Assembly: GCA_038525525.1 (NCBI GenBank)
Contig: JBCBHO010000002.1
Span: 186,001-250,000 of the forward strand
DNA length: 64,000 nucleotides
Reading direction: 5' to 3'
Source: Shimia_B sp038525525
GTDB taxonomy: Bacteria > Pseudomonadota > Alphaproteobacteria > Rhodobacterales > Rhodobacteraceae
Part shown: one piece after another, positions 26,406 through 34,974 of the stretch
How the letters are laid out: each line of letters starts with the position of its first letter
Numbering within the stretch: position 1 is the stretch's first letter
Program-made: the position numbers and the translations under genes
The notes under the pieces: model-generated
The model's database searches: none
Seen by the model: only the letters and a program-made list of their open reading frames with translations
Told to the model about the DNA's origin: nothing

Positions 26406-26986
26406 GCGCCCTCCAGGACGCCGAGGCCCGCGGCGCGCAGGAGGTGCGCTGTCTCCACGAGCGGGAGGCCCATGATCGCGGCGTAGGAGCCAGATATCCA
26501 AGGAATGAAAGCGCCAGCAGGCCCCTGGATGCCGTAGGCGCCGGCCTTGCCCTGCCAATCGCCGGTGGCGAGGTAGGCGTCGATCTCCTGCGCGCTCAGG
26601 CGCCTCATGCGCACCTGGCTCACGACATCGCGCTGCCAGACCCGCGCGGGGGTCTTCACGGCGACGGAGGTGATGACCTGGTGCCGCCGCCCGCTGAGCT
26701 TTTCGAGAAAGGCCCGCGCCTCGGCTGCGTCAGACGCCTTTCCGAGGATGCGGCGCCCCAGCGCCACGGTGGTGTCAGCGCACAGGATCACCTCGCCCTC
26801 GGCGGCGGGAAGCGCATCGGCCTTGAGCCGGGTGACGCGGATGCAGTAGGCCCGCGGCAGCTCTGAGAGGAGCGGCGTCTCGTCCACGTCGGGCGCGCGG
26901 ATCTCGGCAGGCTCGAGGCCCAGCACCCCAAGAAGCTCGCGCCTCCGGGGCGAGCCGGAGCCCAGGATGAGCCGCGGCGCGCTCAT
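26402..26986 (-). CDS. maf: Maf-family nucleotide pyrophosphatase
   Basis: 194 residues with SGSPRRRELL at the start, PDVDETP, CADTTVALG and the GKAGAYGIQGPAGAF loop. Maf proteins hydrolyse non-canonical or certain canonical nucleoside triphosphates to monophosphates and can affect division. Which substrate subgroup it belongs to is not settled here. It lies between infA and the RNase gene with a four-base overlap. Confidence 0.9.
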   Translation of the reverse strand: MSAPRLILGSGSPRRRELLGVLGLEPAEIRAPDVDETPLLSELPRAYCIRVTRLKADALPAAEGEVILCADTTVALGRRILGKASDAAEARAFLEKLSGRRHQVITSVAVKTPARVWQRDVVSQVRMRRLSAQEIDAYLATGDWQGKAGAYGIQGPAGAFIPWISGSYAAIMGLPLVETAHLLRAAGLGVLEGA

Positions 26987-27034
26987 GCCGAGCGGGCCCG
27001 AGCGCCTCGAGCCATTGCGCCGCGACGCCCCATG

Positions 27035-27253
27035 TTACTTGAAGCGGTAGTTGATGCGGCCCTTCGACAGGTCGTAGGGCGTCATTTCCACCTGCACCTT
27101 GTCACCGGTGAGGACGCGGATGCGGTTCTTGCGCATCTTGCCTGCCATCGTGGCGACGATCTCATGGCCGTTTTCCAGCTCGACCCTGAATGTCGCGTTC
27201 GGCAGGAGTTCCTTCACGACACCGGGGAATTCGAGCGGTTCTTCCTTGGCCAT
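27035..27253 (-). CDS. infA: Translation initiation factor IF-1
   Basis: 72 residues, standard length, start at MAKEEPLEFPG. A single S1/OB fold with the IF-1 core FRVELENGHEIVATMAGKMR and the ending GRINYRFK. IF-1 binds the ribosomal A site during initiation. It is in its usual alphaproteobacterial place upstream of maf. Confidence 0.97.
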   Translation of the reverse strand: MAKEEPLEFPGVVKELLPNATFRVELENGHEIVATMAGKMRKNRIRVLTGDKVQVEMTPYDLSKGRINYRFK

Positions 27254-27332
27254 GGTCTCTCCTAATCTGAAGCCCACCCCAGAGGCAGGCGTGCCACGAT
27301 ATGCGGCGGCCCGGGCCGGTTTTCAAGGGAAT

Positions 27333-28241
27333 TCAGCGCAGCGTGACGCGGCGGGCCGGGCCGCGCGCGCCCTGCTCGCCCCAGTGCGCGTGGTTGGCCT
27401 GCGCGCCTTCGCGGCGGACGCGCGCGATGGCGGCGCGGTCGATGACGGCGCGGGCCCAGCCGGGGCGGTCGGCGGCGCTCATGGCGAGGACCCCGTCCGC
27501 CGGAAAGCCCGCATCGGGCGGCGCGTAGAGCGCGGCGGCGCCGTAGTTCTCGTCCACCGCCGGGCACCAGGGCGCCGGACCAACGGTGGGGGCTTGCACG
27601 GTGATGCACTGGTTCTCGAGGGCGCGCGCCATGGCGCCAACGCGTACCCGACTCCAGCCATGGTGGCTGTCGGTGCAGGACGGCACGAGCAGGATCTCAG
27701 CGCCGGCCTCCACGACCGCGCGCGCCAGGAGCGGGAATTCCGCGTCATAGCAGATGAGCGTGGCGATGGGGCCGAGCGCGGTCTCGGCCACGGCGAGCGG
27801 CGCGCCGGGGGACATGCCCCAGTGTTCGCGCTCGAAGCGGGTCATGATCTGCTTGTCCTGTGCGAGCACCGCGCCGCCGGGGGAGAAAAGGCGCGCGCGG
27901 TTCACGGCGCGGCGCCCCGACCTGCCGGCGCGCCCGTGAGCCCCTCGGTCCGCGGCGTCCGCCTCCCGCACGGGCGCGGAAGCCGCGAGGATATGCGCCC
28001 CGTACTTCGCGGCGAGTGCCGCGTGGAGCGCATCGGCCTCGGAGAGGAGCTCCGTTACCGCGTCGATGGAGCGCTGAAGCTCGCCCGCCGCGCCCACGAT
28101 CGCGGCGAGCTCCATGGCCCCGTATTCGGGGAACACGATCAGGTCCGCCGCGGCCTCCGCCACCCAGCGTTCGAGCTTCTCAGCATAGGCCTCGAAGCTT
28201 GGAAGCGCATCGAGCGGGTATGCGGCCGCGGCAATCTTCAC
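27333..28241 (-). CDS. Carbon-nitrogen hydrolase (nitrilase superfamily)
   Basis: 302 residues from a GTG that overlaps the preceding stop (GTGA). The catalytic triad regions are present: Glu in IVFPEYGAMEL near residue 45, Lys in QDKQIMTRFEREHW near 130 and Cys in LICYDAEFP near 170. Superfamily members hydrolyse amides or nitriles. The sequence resembles the branch often co-encoded with a GNAT acetyltransferase, as here. Substrate unknown. Confidence 0.85.
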   Translation of the reverse strand: MKIAAAAYPLDALPSFEAYAEKLERWVAEAAADLIVFPEYGAMELAAIVGAAGELQRSIDAVTELLSEADALHAALAAKYGAHILAASAPVREADAADRGAHGRAGRSGRRAVNRARLFSPGGAVLAQDKQIMTRFEREHWGMSPGAPLAVAETALGPIATLICYDAEFPLLARAVVEAGAEILLVPSCTDSHHGWSRVRVGAMARALENQCITVQAPTVGPAPWCPAVDENYGAAALYAPPDAGFPADGVLAMSAADRPGWARAVIDRAAIARVRREGAQANHAHWGEQGARGPARRVTLR

Positions 28242-28852
28242 AGCACGCGCCCCCAGAGCTGGAGCGGCTTCTCGCTCTCTTCTGCCGCGCCCACGTCCTT
28301 CCAAGCGAAACGGGCCACCGCGCCAGGGAGCTTGGCATAGCCGCGCGCCACCCAGAACGGATCGAGCGGCCGGTAGTCGGCCGGACGGGCAGGATGATCG
28401 GCAGGGCGCAGGACGCTGGCAAAAACCGCGCGACGAAGCCCCTGGGCCCGCGCCGCCGCCTCGCGCCTATCGAAGAATGCGTGACCGAGCCCCAATCCGC
28501 GATAGCCCGGCAGGAGCACGGATTCCGCGCAGTAGAAGACGTCTTCCACCGCCCAGTCCGGCGGCAAGGCGGCGGCGAAGTCCTCGGCGTGATCGGTCAT
28601 GGGTGCGCCGGTGGAGGCCCCCACCATCTCCGTGCCATGCCAGACCGCCACGCAGAGCGCGCCCGGCGCGGCATAGGCTGCGAGGTACCGGGCCTCGTAG
28701 TCCCTGTCGCCATCGTAGAGATAGGGCCAGTCGCGAAAGACCGCGATGCGGAGCGCGGCGATCGCATCGAGCGCGTCGAGGAGCCGCGCGCCGCGCAATT
28801 CTTCCACGCGCAGATCCGCCCGCGTGGCGGCTGGGATCGCCTCTCGCTCCAT
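28238..28852 (-). CDS. GNAT-family N-acetyltransferase
   Basis: 204 residues. The acetyl-CoA loop region is VLLPGYRGLGLGHAFFDRRE near residue 115, followed by a helix (AAARAQGLRRAVF) and a C-terminal strand typical of GNAT. It is translationally coupled to the nitrilase-family gene; the pair may handle one amide or amine substrate. It is transcribed divergently from the amidoligase gene, 73 bases away. Confidence 0.8.
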   Translation of the reverse strand: MEREAIPAATRADLRVEELRGARLLDALDAIAALRIAVFRDWPYLYDGDRDYEARYLAAYAAPGALCVAVWHGTEMVGASTGAPMTDHAEDFAAALPPDWAVEDVFYCAESVLLPGYRGLGLGHAFFDRREAAARAQGLRRAVFASVLRPADHPARPADYRPLDPFWVARGYAKLPGAVARFAWKDVGAAEESEKPLQLWGRVL

Positions 28853-28925
28853 GGGCCGCTGCTACTCTCTGACCCATGCCCGATCAAGCGATGCAACCTA
28901 TTGCGCCCTTTCGCGTTCTCGACGC

Positions 28926-29885
28926 ATGCCAGTGTTAACAGACCTTCCCCGCACGCAGTTCTTGCCGCTGCCCGACGGCGAAATGCGCGCCTGCGGTTTC
29001 GAGATCGAGTTCGGCGGCTTGAACGCGGACGAGGCCGCGGCGGCGGTGCAGTCCCTCGTGGGTGGGACGGTCCACACCCGCGGCGTGAAGGTCACGCTGC
29101 GCGACACCGAGCTTGGCACGATCGAGATTTACCCCGACAGCGCTTTCGCCTCGAAGCTCGAAACCTACGGGCTCATGCCGCTCGTGACGGGCGTCGTGCC
29201 CATCGAACTCGTCACCGAACCTTTGCACGAAGACCAACTGGGCCGCTTCGCCGAGCTATGCGATGTGCTTTCGCGGGCCGGCGCCACGGGCACGCGTGAG
29301 GGCGTCTTCCTCGGCTACGGCTTGCACCTCAACATCGCGCTCACCTCCGAGGACGCCGCCGACATGGCGCGCATCGCAACGGCCTTCGCGCTCATGGACG
29401 ATAGCTGGCGTGCAGCGGGCGCAGTGGATGTCTCCCGGCGGCTAACGCCCTTCGTCTCCGCCTTTCCGCGCAAGTTCATCGATTGGCTCGTGGAGAACCC
29501 GGAGCCCAGTCTCGAGGCGCTCCGAGACGCGGTGCTCACGTATTCCGCCACCCGCAACCGCGCGCTCGACCTGCTGCCCGCTCTCGCTGCGCTGAGCGAC
29601 TGCGACGAGCTCGTGCCCGGGGAGAAGCTGAAGCCCCGCCCGGCCTTCCACACGCGCATCCCCGACGCGCGGCTCGGGGACGAGAAATGGTCCGTCGCCG
29701 TCGAATGGAACCGCTGGGTCATCGTGGAACGGGTGGCCAACCACCCGAAGCTTATGGCCGCCCTGCGCACCGCCTGGCGGCAGCACCGCGCGGCGTGGTT
29801 CAAGCTCCGCACGCACTGGCCCCAGACCTTCGAACGCCTCGTCAAGCGCCACGCGCCTGAGCTGGCGGCGCCTGAGGGCGCATGA
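28926..29885 (+). CDS. Amidoligase-family protein
   Basis: 319 residues from the ATG at 28926; the first core strand (ACGFEIEFGGLNADEAAAAV) is the glutamine-synthetase-like fold start with conserved Glu residues of the amidoligase family (PF12224 type). GYGLHLNIAL and FPRKFIDWLVENPEP follow. The family is predicted to form amide bonds between small peptides or amino acids using ATP. Its TGA overlaps the ATG of a class I amidotransferase gene, a known pairing for this family. Product unknown. Confidence 0.78.
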   Translation: MPVLTDLPRTQFLPLPDGEMRACGFEIEFGGLNADEAAAAVQSLVGGTVHTRGVKVTLRDTELGTIEIYPDSAFASKLETYGLMPLVTGVVPIELVTEPLHEDQLGRFAELCDVLSRAGATGTREGVFLGYGLHLNIALTSEDAADMARIATAFALMDDSWRAAGAVDVSRRLTPFVSAFPRKFIDWLVENPEPSLEALRDAVLTYSATRNRALDLLPALAALSDCDELVPGEKLKPRPAFHTRIPDARLGDEKWSVAVEWNRWVIVERVANHPKLMAALRTAWRQHRAAWFKLRTHWPQTFERLVKRHAPELAAPEGA

Positions 29886-30592
29886 CCGCGCGACCCCGCA
29901 TCGGCGTCACCGTCTCGCGGCGCTCGGGTTGGCGCATCTTCCCGCTCATCGCATTCAACATCTGGCTGGCCGGTGGGCGCGCCATCCGCTGGCAGGCCCC
30001 GGCCACGCCCGACATCGGCGAGGTCGACGGCATCGTCATCGGCGGCGGGGATGATATCGCCCCCGCGCTCTACGGCGCCACGCCGCGCCTCGTGGCGCGG
30101 CTCGACCCGGAGCGCGACGCGCTGGAGCATGGGATCGTCACCGAGGCGTGGGAGCGCAACGTGCCGCTCCTCGGCATCTGCCGGGGCAGCCAGATGATCA
30201 ACGTGGCGCTCGGCGGCACCCTCGACCAGGACGCCTACGCCACATTCGGCACGGAGAACATCAAGACCATACTGCCGCGCAAGACCGTCTCCATCGAGGC
30301 GGGCACGCGGCTCGCCGCGCTCGCGGGCGCACGGCCCATGCAGGTCAATGCGCTCCATTCGCAGGCGGTTGCGCGGCTCGGGCGGGGCCTCCGTGTCGCC
30401 GCCCGTGGGCCGCGCGGCATGCCGCAAGCAATCGAGCGCGAGCGCGACCCGTTCATGCTGGGCGTTCAATGGCATCCGGAGCATCTGTTCTATGCCCGGC
30501 GTCACCGCGCCCTCTTCCGGGCGCTCGTGGCTGCGGCCGCAGCCCATCGCGACGCGCGCGATCAGCTCGACGCAGTCGACAGCGTGGCTTAG
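29882..30592 (+). CDS. Class I glutamine amidotransferase-like hydrolase (peptidase C26)
   Basis: 236 residues with the nucleophile elbow GICRGSQ (Cys near residue 100), VIGGGDDI early on, and the His-Glu pair in GVQWHPEH near 200. This is the gamma-glutamyl-GABA hydrolase-like C26 type. Coupled to the amidoligase gene by an ATGA overlap, it may hydrolyse or recycle the amide made there. Confidence 0.85.
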   Translation: MTARPRIGVTVSRRSGWRIFPLIAFNIWLAGGRAIRWQAPATPDIGEVDGIVIGGGDDIAPALYGATPRLVARLDPERDALEHGIVTEAWERNVPLLGICRGSQMINVALGGTLDQDAYATFGTENIKTILPRKTVSIEAGTRLAALAGARPMQVNALHSQAVARLGRGLRVAARGPRGMPQAIERERDPFMLGVQWHPEHLFYARRHRALFRALVAAAAAHRDARDQLDAVDSVA

Positions 30593-30613
30593 CGCGGGGT
30601 CCGGCGCGCGGCC

Positions 30614-31081
30614 TCAAGACCCCGTGCTCTCCGTGGGCGGTCCCCACTTCGCCAAGAGCCGCTCGGAGATCTGGTCCCGCGCCTGCCGGTAGCTCGCCAG
30701 CTTCGCCTCGCGCCCCTCGCCCAGCCCGGTGGGATCGAGGATCGGCCAGTATTCAACCGTCAGATGGTAGAAGCGCGTCAGTTCCAGCGCCCGCCGCTGG
30801 CTCGCAGGCGAAAGCGCGATGACGATGTCGAAGGAGCTGAGGTCGTCGCCCCATTCCTCCATCTCGTCGAAGCTGCGCGAGCGGTGCCGCGAGAGCTCCA
30901 CCCCCAGCTCCTGGCAGACGGCGATGGAAAAGCCGTCGATCTCCAGATCGTTGAAGACCCCCGCCGATTGGACATAGGCCTCCGTGCCGTAGAACTTCTT
31001 CATGAGGCCTTCGGCCATGGGCGAGCGGACCGCGTTGTGATCGCAGCAGAAGAGCACCGATTGCGGCAATGCCTCCGCCAC
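30614..31081 (-). CDS. Low-molecular-weight phosphotyrosine phosphatase family protein
   Basis: 155 residues from a GTG start. The phosphate loop CDHNAVRS (C-x5-R) near residue 13 and the general-acid Asp in ILDPTGLGEG near residue 115 define the LMW-PTP/arsenate-reductase fold. The gene directly follows UPF0262 with one base between, the usual alphaproteobacterial order. Whether it acts on phosphotyrosine or arsenate is undetermined. Confidence 0.85.
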   Translation of the reverse strand: MAEALPQSVLFCCDHNAVRSPMAEGLMKKFYGTEAYVQSAGVFNDLEIDGFSIAVCQELGVELSRHRSRSFDEMEEWGDDLSSFDIVIALSPASQRRALELTRFYHLTVEYWPILDPTGLGEGREAKLASYRQARDQISERLLAKWGPPTESTGS

Positions 31082-31082
31082 C

Positions 31083-31562
31083 TCAGCCCCCGAAATGCAA
31101 GACGCAGATCAGCGTGAAGAGGCGGCGCGCAGTGTCGTGATCCACCTCCGCCTTGCCCGCCAGACGCTCCTTGAGGACCTCGGCCCCCTCGTTGTGGATG
31201 CCGCGCCGGGCCATGTCGATCGTCTCGATCTGGCTGGGCGGGAGCGTCTTGACCGCCTCGAAGTAGCTTTTGCAGATCGAGAAGTAATCCTTCACCACCT
31301 GCCGGAAGGGCCCGAGCGAGAAGAGGAACTGCGCCGCCGGCGCGCCGTCTTCCGTGGCCACATCGAAGACAAGCCGCTTCTCCCGGATCGACAGTCTCAG
31401 GCGATAAGGCCCCGGCGCGGGCGCGCGACCGTCACGGGCGGGCAGCGCAAAGGAATTGTCTTCCATCAGATCGAAGATCGCCACGCGCCGCTCCTGCTCG
31501 ATCTCGGGCGTGGGGGCGGGCAGCCCGGCATCGTCGAGCTCGATATGGGTGATGCGCGTCAT
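31083..31562 (-). CDS. UPF0262 family protein
   Basis: 159 residues. It matches the UPF0262 pattern (IELDDAGLPAPTPEIEQERR, AIFDLMEDNSFALP, FRQVVKDYFSICKSYFEAVK, ARRGIHNEGAEVL). Function unknown; conserved between hisD and the LMW phosphatase gene in Rhodobacterales, and here that order is kept apart from the inserted reductase. Confidence 0.9.
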   Translation of the reverse strand: MTRITHIELDDAGLPAPTPEIEQERRVAIFDLMEDNSFALPARDGRAPAPGPYRLRLSIREKRLVFDVATEDGAPAAQFLFSLGPFRQVVKDYFSICKSYFEAVKTLPPSQIETIDMARRGIHNEGAEVLKERLAGKAEVDHDTARRLFTLICVLHFGG

Positions 31563-31676
31563 GCCGGCGGGCTAGCATGGGGCGTGCGGCGGCACCACCC
31601 TGCGCTGCGCCCGCGCACAGCGCCTCCCCCATGGCCGCCGTAGCTTGCCCGTGCATGCGGCGTTACCTTCGCACCC

Positions 31677-32681
31677 ATGACCGACAAATCCACCGAAGAG
31701 AGCCAGGACCGCGCTGCCGAACGCCGCGCGAAGGGCGAGTTCGTGCGCGGCGTGAGCGGCTTCCGCCACGCCATCGGCGAGGCCGACTTTCCCGCCGAGC
31801 CCGGGCGATATCACCTCTTCGTGGCGCTCAACTGCCCGTGGTGCCACCGGGTGACACTGGCGCGCGCGGTGCTGGGCCTCACCGAGAGCATCACGATGGA
31901 CGTGGCCTTCCCCAACCGCACCGGCGAAGACGACCCGGTTGGAGAAGGCTTCTGGGAGTTCGCGCCCGCCCGCGTGGCCTCGCTCACGGGAGAGGCGCTG
32001 CCCGAATGCACGCCCGAGACGGGCACGGGCGCGGGCCTCCGGCTCGCGGTGGACATCTACGCGCGGGAGGGCGGGGAAGAGCGCTCCCTCCCCATCCTCT
32101 ATGACAAGATCGCCGGACGCATCGTCTCCAATGAAAGTGCCGAGATCCTGCGCATGCTTTCAGCCCATCGCGCAGCCTTGGGCGGCAGCGGCGCGGATCT
32201 CTACCCCGGGCCCCTGCGCGCGGAGATCGACGCGCTCAACGCCGATATCTACACCGCGATCAACAATGGCGCCTACAAGGCGGGCTTTTCCTCGGATCAG
32301 GCCGTCTATGCCGCGGCCTTCACCGCCTATTTCGACATGCTTGTGCGCCTCGAGGCGCGGCTCTCGGACGGGCGCCCGTTTCTCGCGGGCGCGGCCTTCA
32401 CGGAGGCCGATCTCCGGCTTTTCCCGACGCTCTACCGGCACGATCCCGTCTACACGGTGCGCATGAAGCTCAATGGCGCGCGCATCCTCGACTATCCCCA
32501 TCTCTGGCGCTGGCTCTGCCGGGTTTACGCGCTGCCGGGCGTGGCCGGGGCGGGCTCGCTCCTTCATTGCAGGCAGGGCTATTTCGGGCGGACGTGGAAC
32601 CGCACGGTGCCGCTCGGACCGCTCCTGCCGCTGCCCTACCCCGAGGCGTATCACCACCCTGAGCTTGCGGTCACTCGTTGA
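31677..32681 (+). CDS. Glutathionyl-hydroquinone reductase (xi-class GST)
   Basis: 334 residues. The catalytic Cys is in NCPWCHR near residue 54, followed by the long WEFAPARVASLTG-type loop region, ILYDKIAGRIVSNESAEILR, and the helical GST C-domain. Enzymes of this type reduce glutathionyl-hydroquinones. The gene sits in opposite orientation between UPF0262 and hisD and its end overlaps the hisD end by 11 bases. Confidence 0.9.
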   Translation: MTDKSTEESQDRAAERRAKGEFVRGVSGFRHAIGEADFPAEPGRYHLFVALNCPWCHRVTLARAVLGLTESITMDVAFPNRTGEDDPVGEGFWEFAPARVASLTGEALPECTPETGTGAGLRLAVDIYAREGGEERSLPILYDKIAGRIVSNESAEILRMLSAHRAALGGSGADLYPGPLRAEIDALNADIYTAINNGAYKAGFSSDQAVYAAAFTAYFDMLVRLEARLSDGRPFLAGAAFTEADLRLFPTLYRHDPVYTVRMKLNGARILDYPHLWRWLCRVYALPGVAGAGSLLHCRQGYFGRTWNRTVPLGPLLPLPYPEAYHHPELAVTR

Positions 32682-33963
32682 GACGGTCGAGCCGCGCACG
32701 CACGCTCAGCCCGTGCGCCTCGAGACTCTCGGACTGCGCCAGCGTCTCGGCAGCGGGACCGATGGCCTTGAGCGCCTCCGGCGTCATCCGCGCCAGCGTC
32801 GTGCGCTTCATGAAATCGAGCACCGAGAGGCCGGAGGAGAAGCGCGCGGAGCGCGCCGTGGGCAAGACGTGGTTGGGCCCGCCCACGTAGTCGCCAATGG
32901 CCTCGGGCGTCCACGCGCCGATGAAGATCGCGCCCGCATGGGTGATGCGCTCGGCTAGGTCTTCGGCCTCCGCGGTGCAGAGCTCGAGATGCTCGGGCGC
33001 GATGCGGTCGGTGAGGGCCACCGCCTCGTCGAGATCGCGCACCGTGATGACGGCGCCGTAATCGCGCCAGCTCGGCCCCGCGATGGCGCGGCGCTGGAGC
33101 GTCTGAAGCTGCCGCTCCACCTCCGCCGTCACGGCCTGCCCGAAGGCCTCGTCCGTAGTGATGAGGATCGATTGCGCGCTCTCGTCGTGCTCGGCCTGGC
33201 TGAGGAGATCGGTGGCGATCCAGGCCGGATCGTTCTCGGCATCGGCCACGACGAGGATCTCGGAGGGCCCGGCGATCATGTCGATCCCGACCTTGCCGAA
33301 AACCCGCCGCTTGGCTGCTGCCACGAAGGCGTTGCCCGGCCCCGTGATCTTGTCCACCGGCGCGATGGTCTCTGTGCCATAGGCCAGGGCCGCGACGGCC
33401 TGCGCGCCGCCCACGCGGTAGATCTCGTCCACGCCCGCGATCCGCGCGGCCATGAGCACGAGCGGATTGACGACGCCGTCCGGCGTGGGCGTCACGATGA
33501 CCAGCCGCTCCACCCCCGCCACCTTGGCGGGCACGGCGTTCATGAGCACTGACGAGGGATAGGAGGCGAGCCCGCCCGGCACGTAGAGCCCCGCCGCCGA
33601 GACAGGTGTCCAGCGCCAGCCGAGTTCCGCGCCGGCAGCGTCGGTCCAGCGGGCATCCTCGGGCAGCTGCCGCGCGTGGTAGGCGCGGATGCGCTCCGCC
33701 GCGACGCTTAAGGCCTCGGCCTCCGCCTCCGGCACCTTGGCGCAGTAGGCGTCGATCTCCTCGCGACTGAAAGCCAGCGCGTCGAGCTCTATCCGGTCGA
33801 ATTGCGCCGTGTAGGCCCGGAGCGCCGCATCCCCCTTGGCGCGAACCTCGGCGATGATCGCGGCCACGGCCTCATCCACGTCCGGCGCGTCCTCCCGCTT
33901 GGCGGAGAGAAGCGCCCGGAACCGGGCCTCGAAATCAGACTGCTTGGTGTTCAGGAATTCCAT
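32671..33963 (-). CDS. hisD: Histidinol dehydrogenase
   Basis: 430 residues, the standard length. Characteristic segments include YVPGGLASYPSSVLM, VGGAQAVAALAYGTETI, DMIAGPSEILVVAD and HAGAIFIGAWTPEAIGDYVG. The enzyme makes the two last NAD-dependent, zinc-requiring oxidation steps of histidine synthesis (L-histidinol to L-histidine). It lies in the conserved murA-DUF2948-hisD order. Confidence 0.97.
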   Translation of the reverse strand: MEFLNTKQSDFEARFRALLSAKREDAPDVDEAVAAIIAEVRAKGDAALRAYTAQFDRIELDALAFSREEIDAYCAKVPEAEAEALSVAAERIRAYHARQLPEDARWTDAAGAELGWRWTPVSAAGLYVPGGLASYPSSVLMNAVPAKVAGVERLVIVTPTPDGVVNPLVLMAARIAGVDEIYRVGGAQAVAALAYGTETIAPVDKITGPGNAFVAAAKRRVFGKVGIDMIAGPSEILVVADAENDPAWIATDLLSQAEHDESAQSILITTDEAFGQAVTAEVERQLQTLQRRAIAGPSWRDYGAVITVRDLDEAVALTDRIAPEHLELCTAEAEDLAERITHAGAIFIGAWTPEAIGDYVGGPNHVLPTARSARFSSGLSVLDFMKRTTLARMTPEALKAIGPAAETLAQSESLEAHGLSVRARLDRLNE

Positions 33964-33994
33964 GGCGTCCCTCTAGCGCGGGGCTTGGCCAGCC

Positions 33995-34492
33995 TCAACG
34001 CAGATCGGCCACCATGAAGATGTCGGAGGTCATGACATCCCCGATGAGTGCCGCATTTGGCAAAAGGCCCAGCTCGGCAAAACCGTGCCGCGCATAGAAT
34101 GCCCGCGCCCGTGGATTGTCCTCCGCGACGAAGAGCTCGAGCTGCCAGATGCCGCGCGCCTGCGCCGCGGCAGCCATCGCCTGCAGCAGCGCATCGGCGG
34201 CGCCCCGGCCCTGGTGCGAGGGACACACGTAGAAAGCGACGATCTCCGCGCGGTGCGCCGCGGCAGCGTAGGGGAGCGGCAGAAGGGCGCCGATACCCGC
34301 CAGTGCCCCGCCGTCGAAGACACCCCAGCTCTTGCCCTGCGCGAGGGCCTCTTCGTGGGCCGAGAGCGGCCGCACCCGGAATTCGTCCGCCGTCGTCAGA
34401 AACGCCGTGGGGTAGCGCTCCAGCGCATCAAGGCGCAAGGCGCGGAAATCGGCCGCGTCGTCAGCTCCAAGGACCCGGCAAGCATAGCCCAT
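33995..34492 (-). CDS. GNAT-family N-acetyltransferase
   Basis: 165 residues. The acetyl-CoA motif is VCPSHQGRGAADALLQAMAA near residue 90, followed by LELFVAEDNPRARAFYARHG, the classical GNAT ending. Substrate unknown. It is inserted between DUF2948 and hisD, on the same strand, probably co-transcribed. Confidence 0.88.
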   Translation of the reverse strand: MGYACRVLGADDAADFRALRLDALERYPTAFLTTADEFRVRPLSAHEEALAQGKSWGVFDGGALAGIGALLPLPYAAAAHRAEIVAFYVCPSHQGRGAADALLQAMAAAAQARGIWQLELFVAEDNPRARAFYARHGFAELGLLPNAALIGDVMTSDIFMVADLR

Positions 34493-34497
34493 CAGCG

Positions 34498-34974
34498 CTA
34501 GTCCGGGTGGCGCGGCTGGGCCTTCGACGGCGCGAGATAGGGCCGCGTGACGTCGCGCAGCGTGACCTCCAGCGCGTCGACCTCCACCTCGATGAGGCCG
34601 TCGCCTGCGAGCGTCAGGTGCACCGCGCCCGTGCCGCCATCCGTGCCGGTGAAGCTCACCGAGAGGAGCGAGAGCACGAGATCGGCGTCGCGCCGGTCCA
34701 CACCCTGGCTCCGCACCCGGAGCCCACCCTCGACCGTGAGCACCGATTGCACCCGCTCATAGGCCGCCCCGCGCCGCGCGGCTCCGGCCTCGTCCTCCCA
34801 GCGGAAGCGATTGAGCAGCACGGCAAAGCGCCGCTCCTTCGGGCGCCAGCTCATCTCCGTCGCCGGAAAGACCGCGTCCTGGCAGAGCGATGAGATCACC
34901 TCCAGATCGGGCGCTTCGAAGGCCACGAGGCGCAGCGGCTTCTCGGCGCCGTCTTCAAATCGCGCGTCGCTCAT
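34498..34974 (-). CDS. DUF2948 family protein
   Basis: 158 residues matching the DUF2948 pattern (FEAPDLEVISSLCQDAVFPA, RRFAVLLNRFRWE, ERVQSVLTVEGGLRVRSQGV). No known function. Its ATG overlaps the murA stop by four bases, so it is translationally coupled to murA, as in other Rhodobacterales. Confidence 0.9.
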   Translation of the reverse strand: MSDARFEDGAEKPLRLVAFEAPDLEVISSLCQDAVFPATEMSWRPKERRFAVLLNRFRWEDEAGAARRGAAYERVQSVLTVEGGLRVRSQGVDRRDADLVLSLLSVSFTGTDGGTGAVHLTLAGDGLIEVEVDALEVTLRDVTRPYLAPSKAQPRHPD

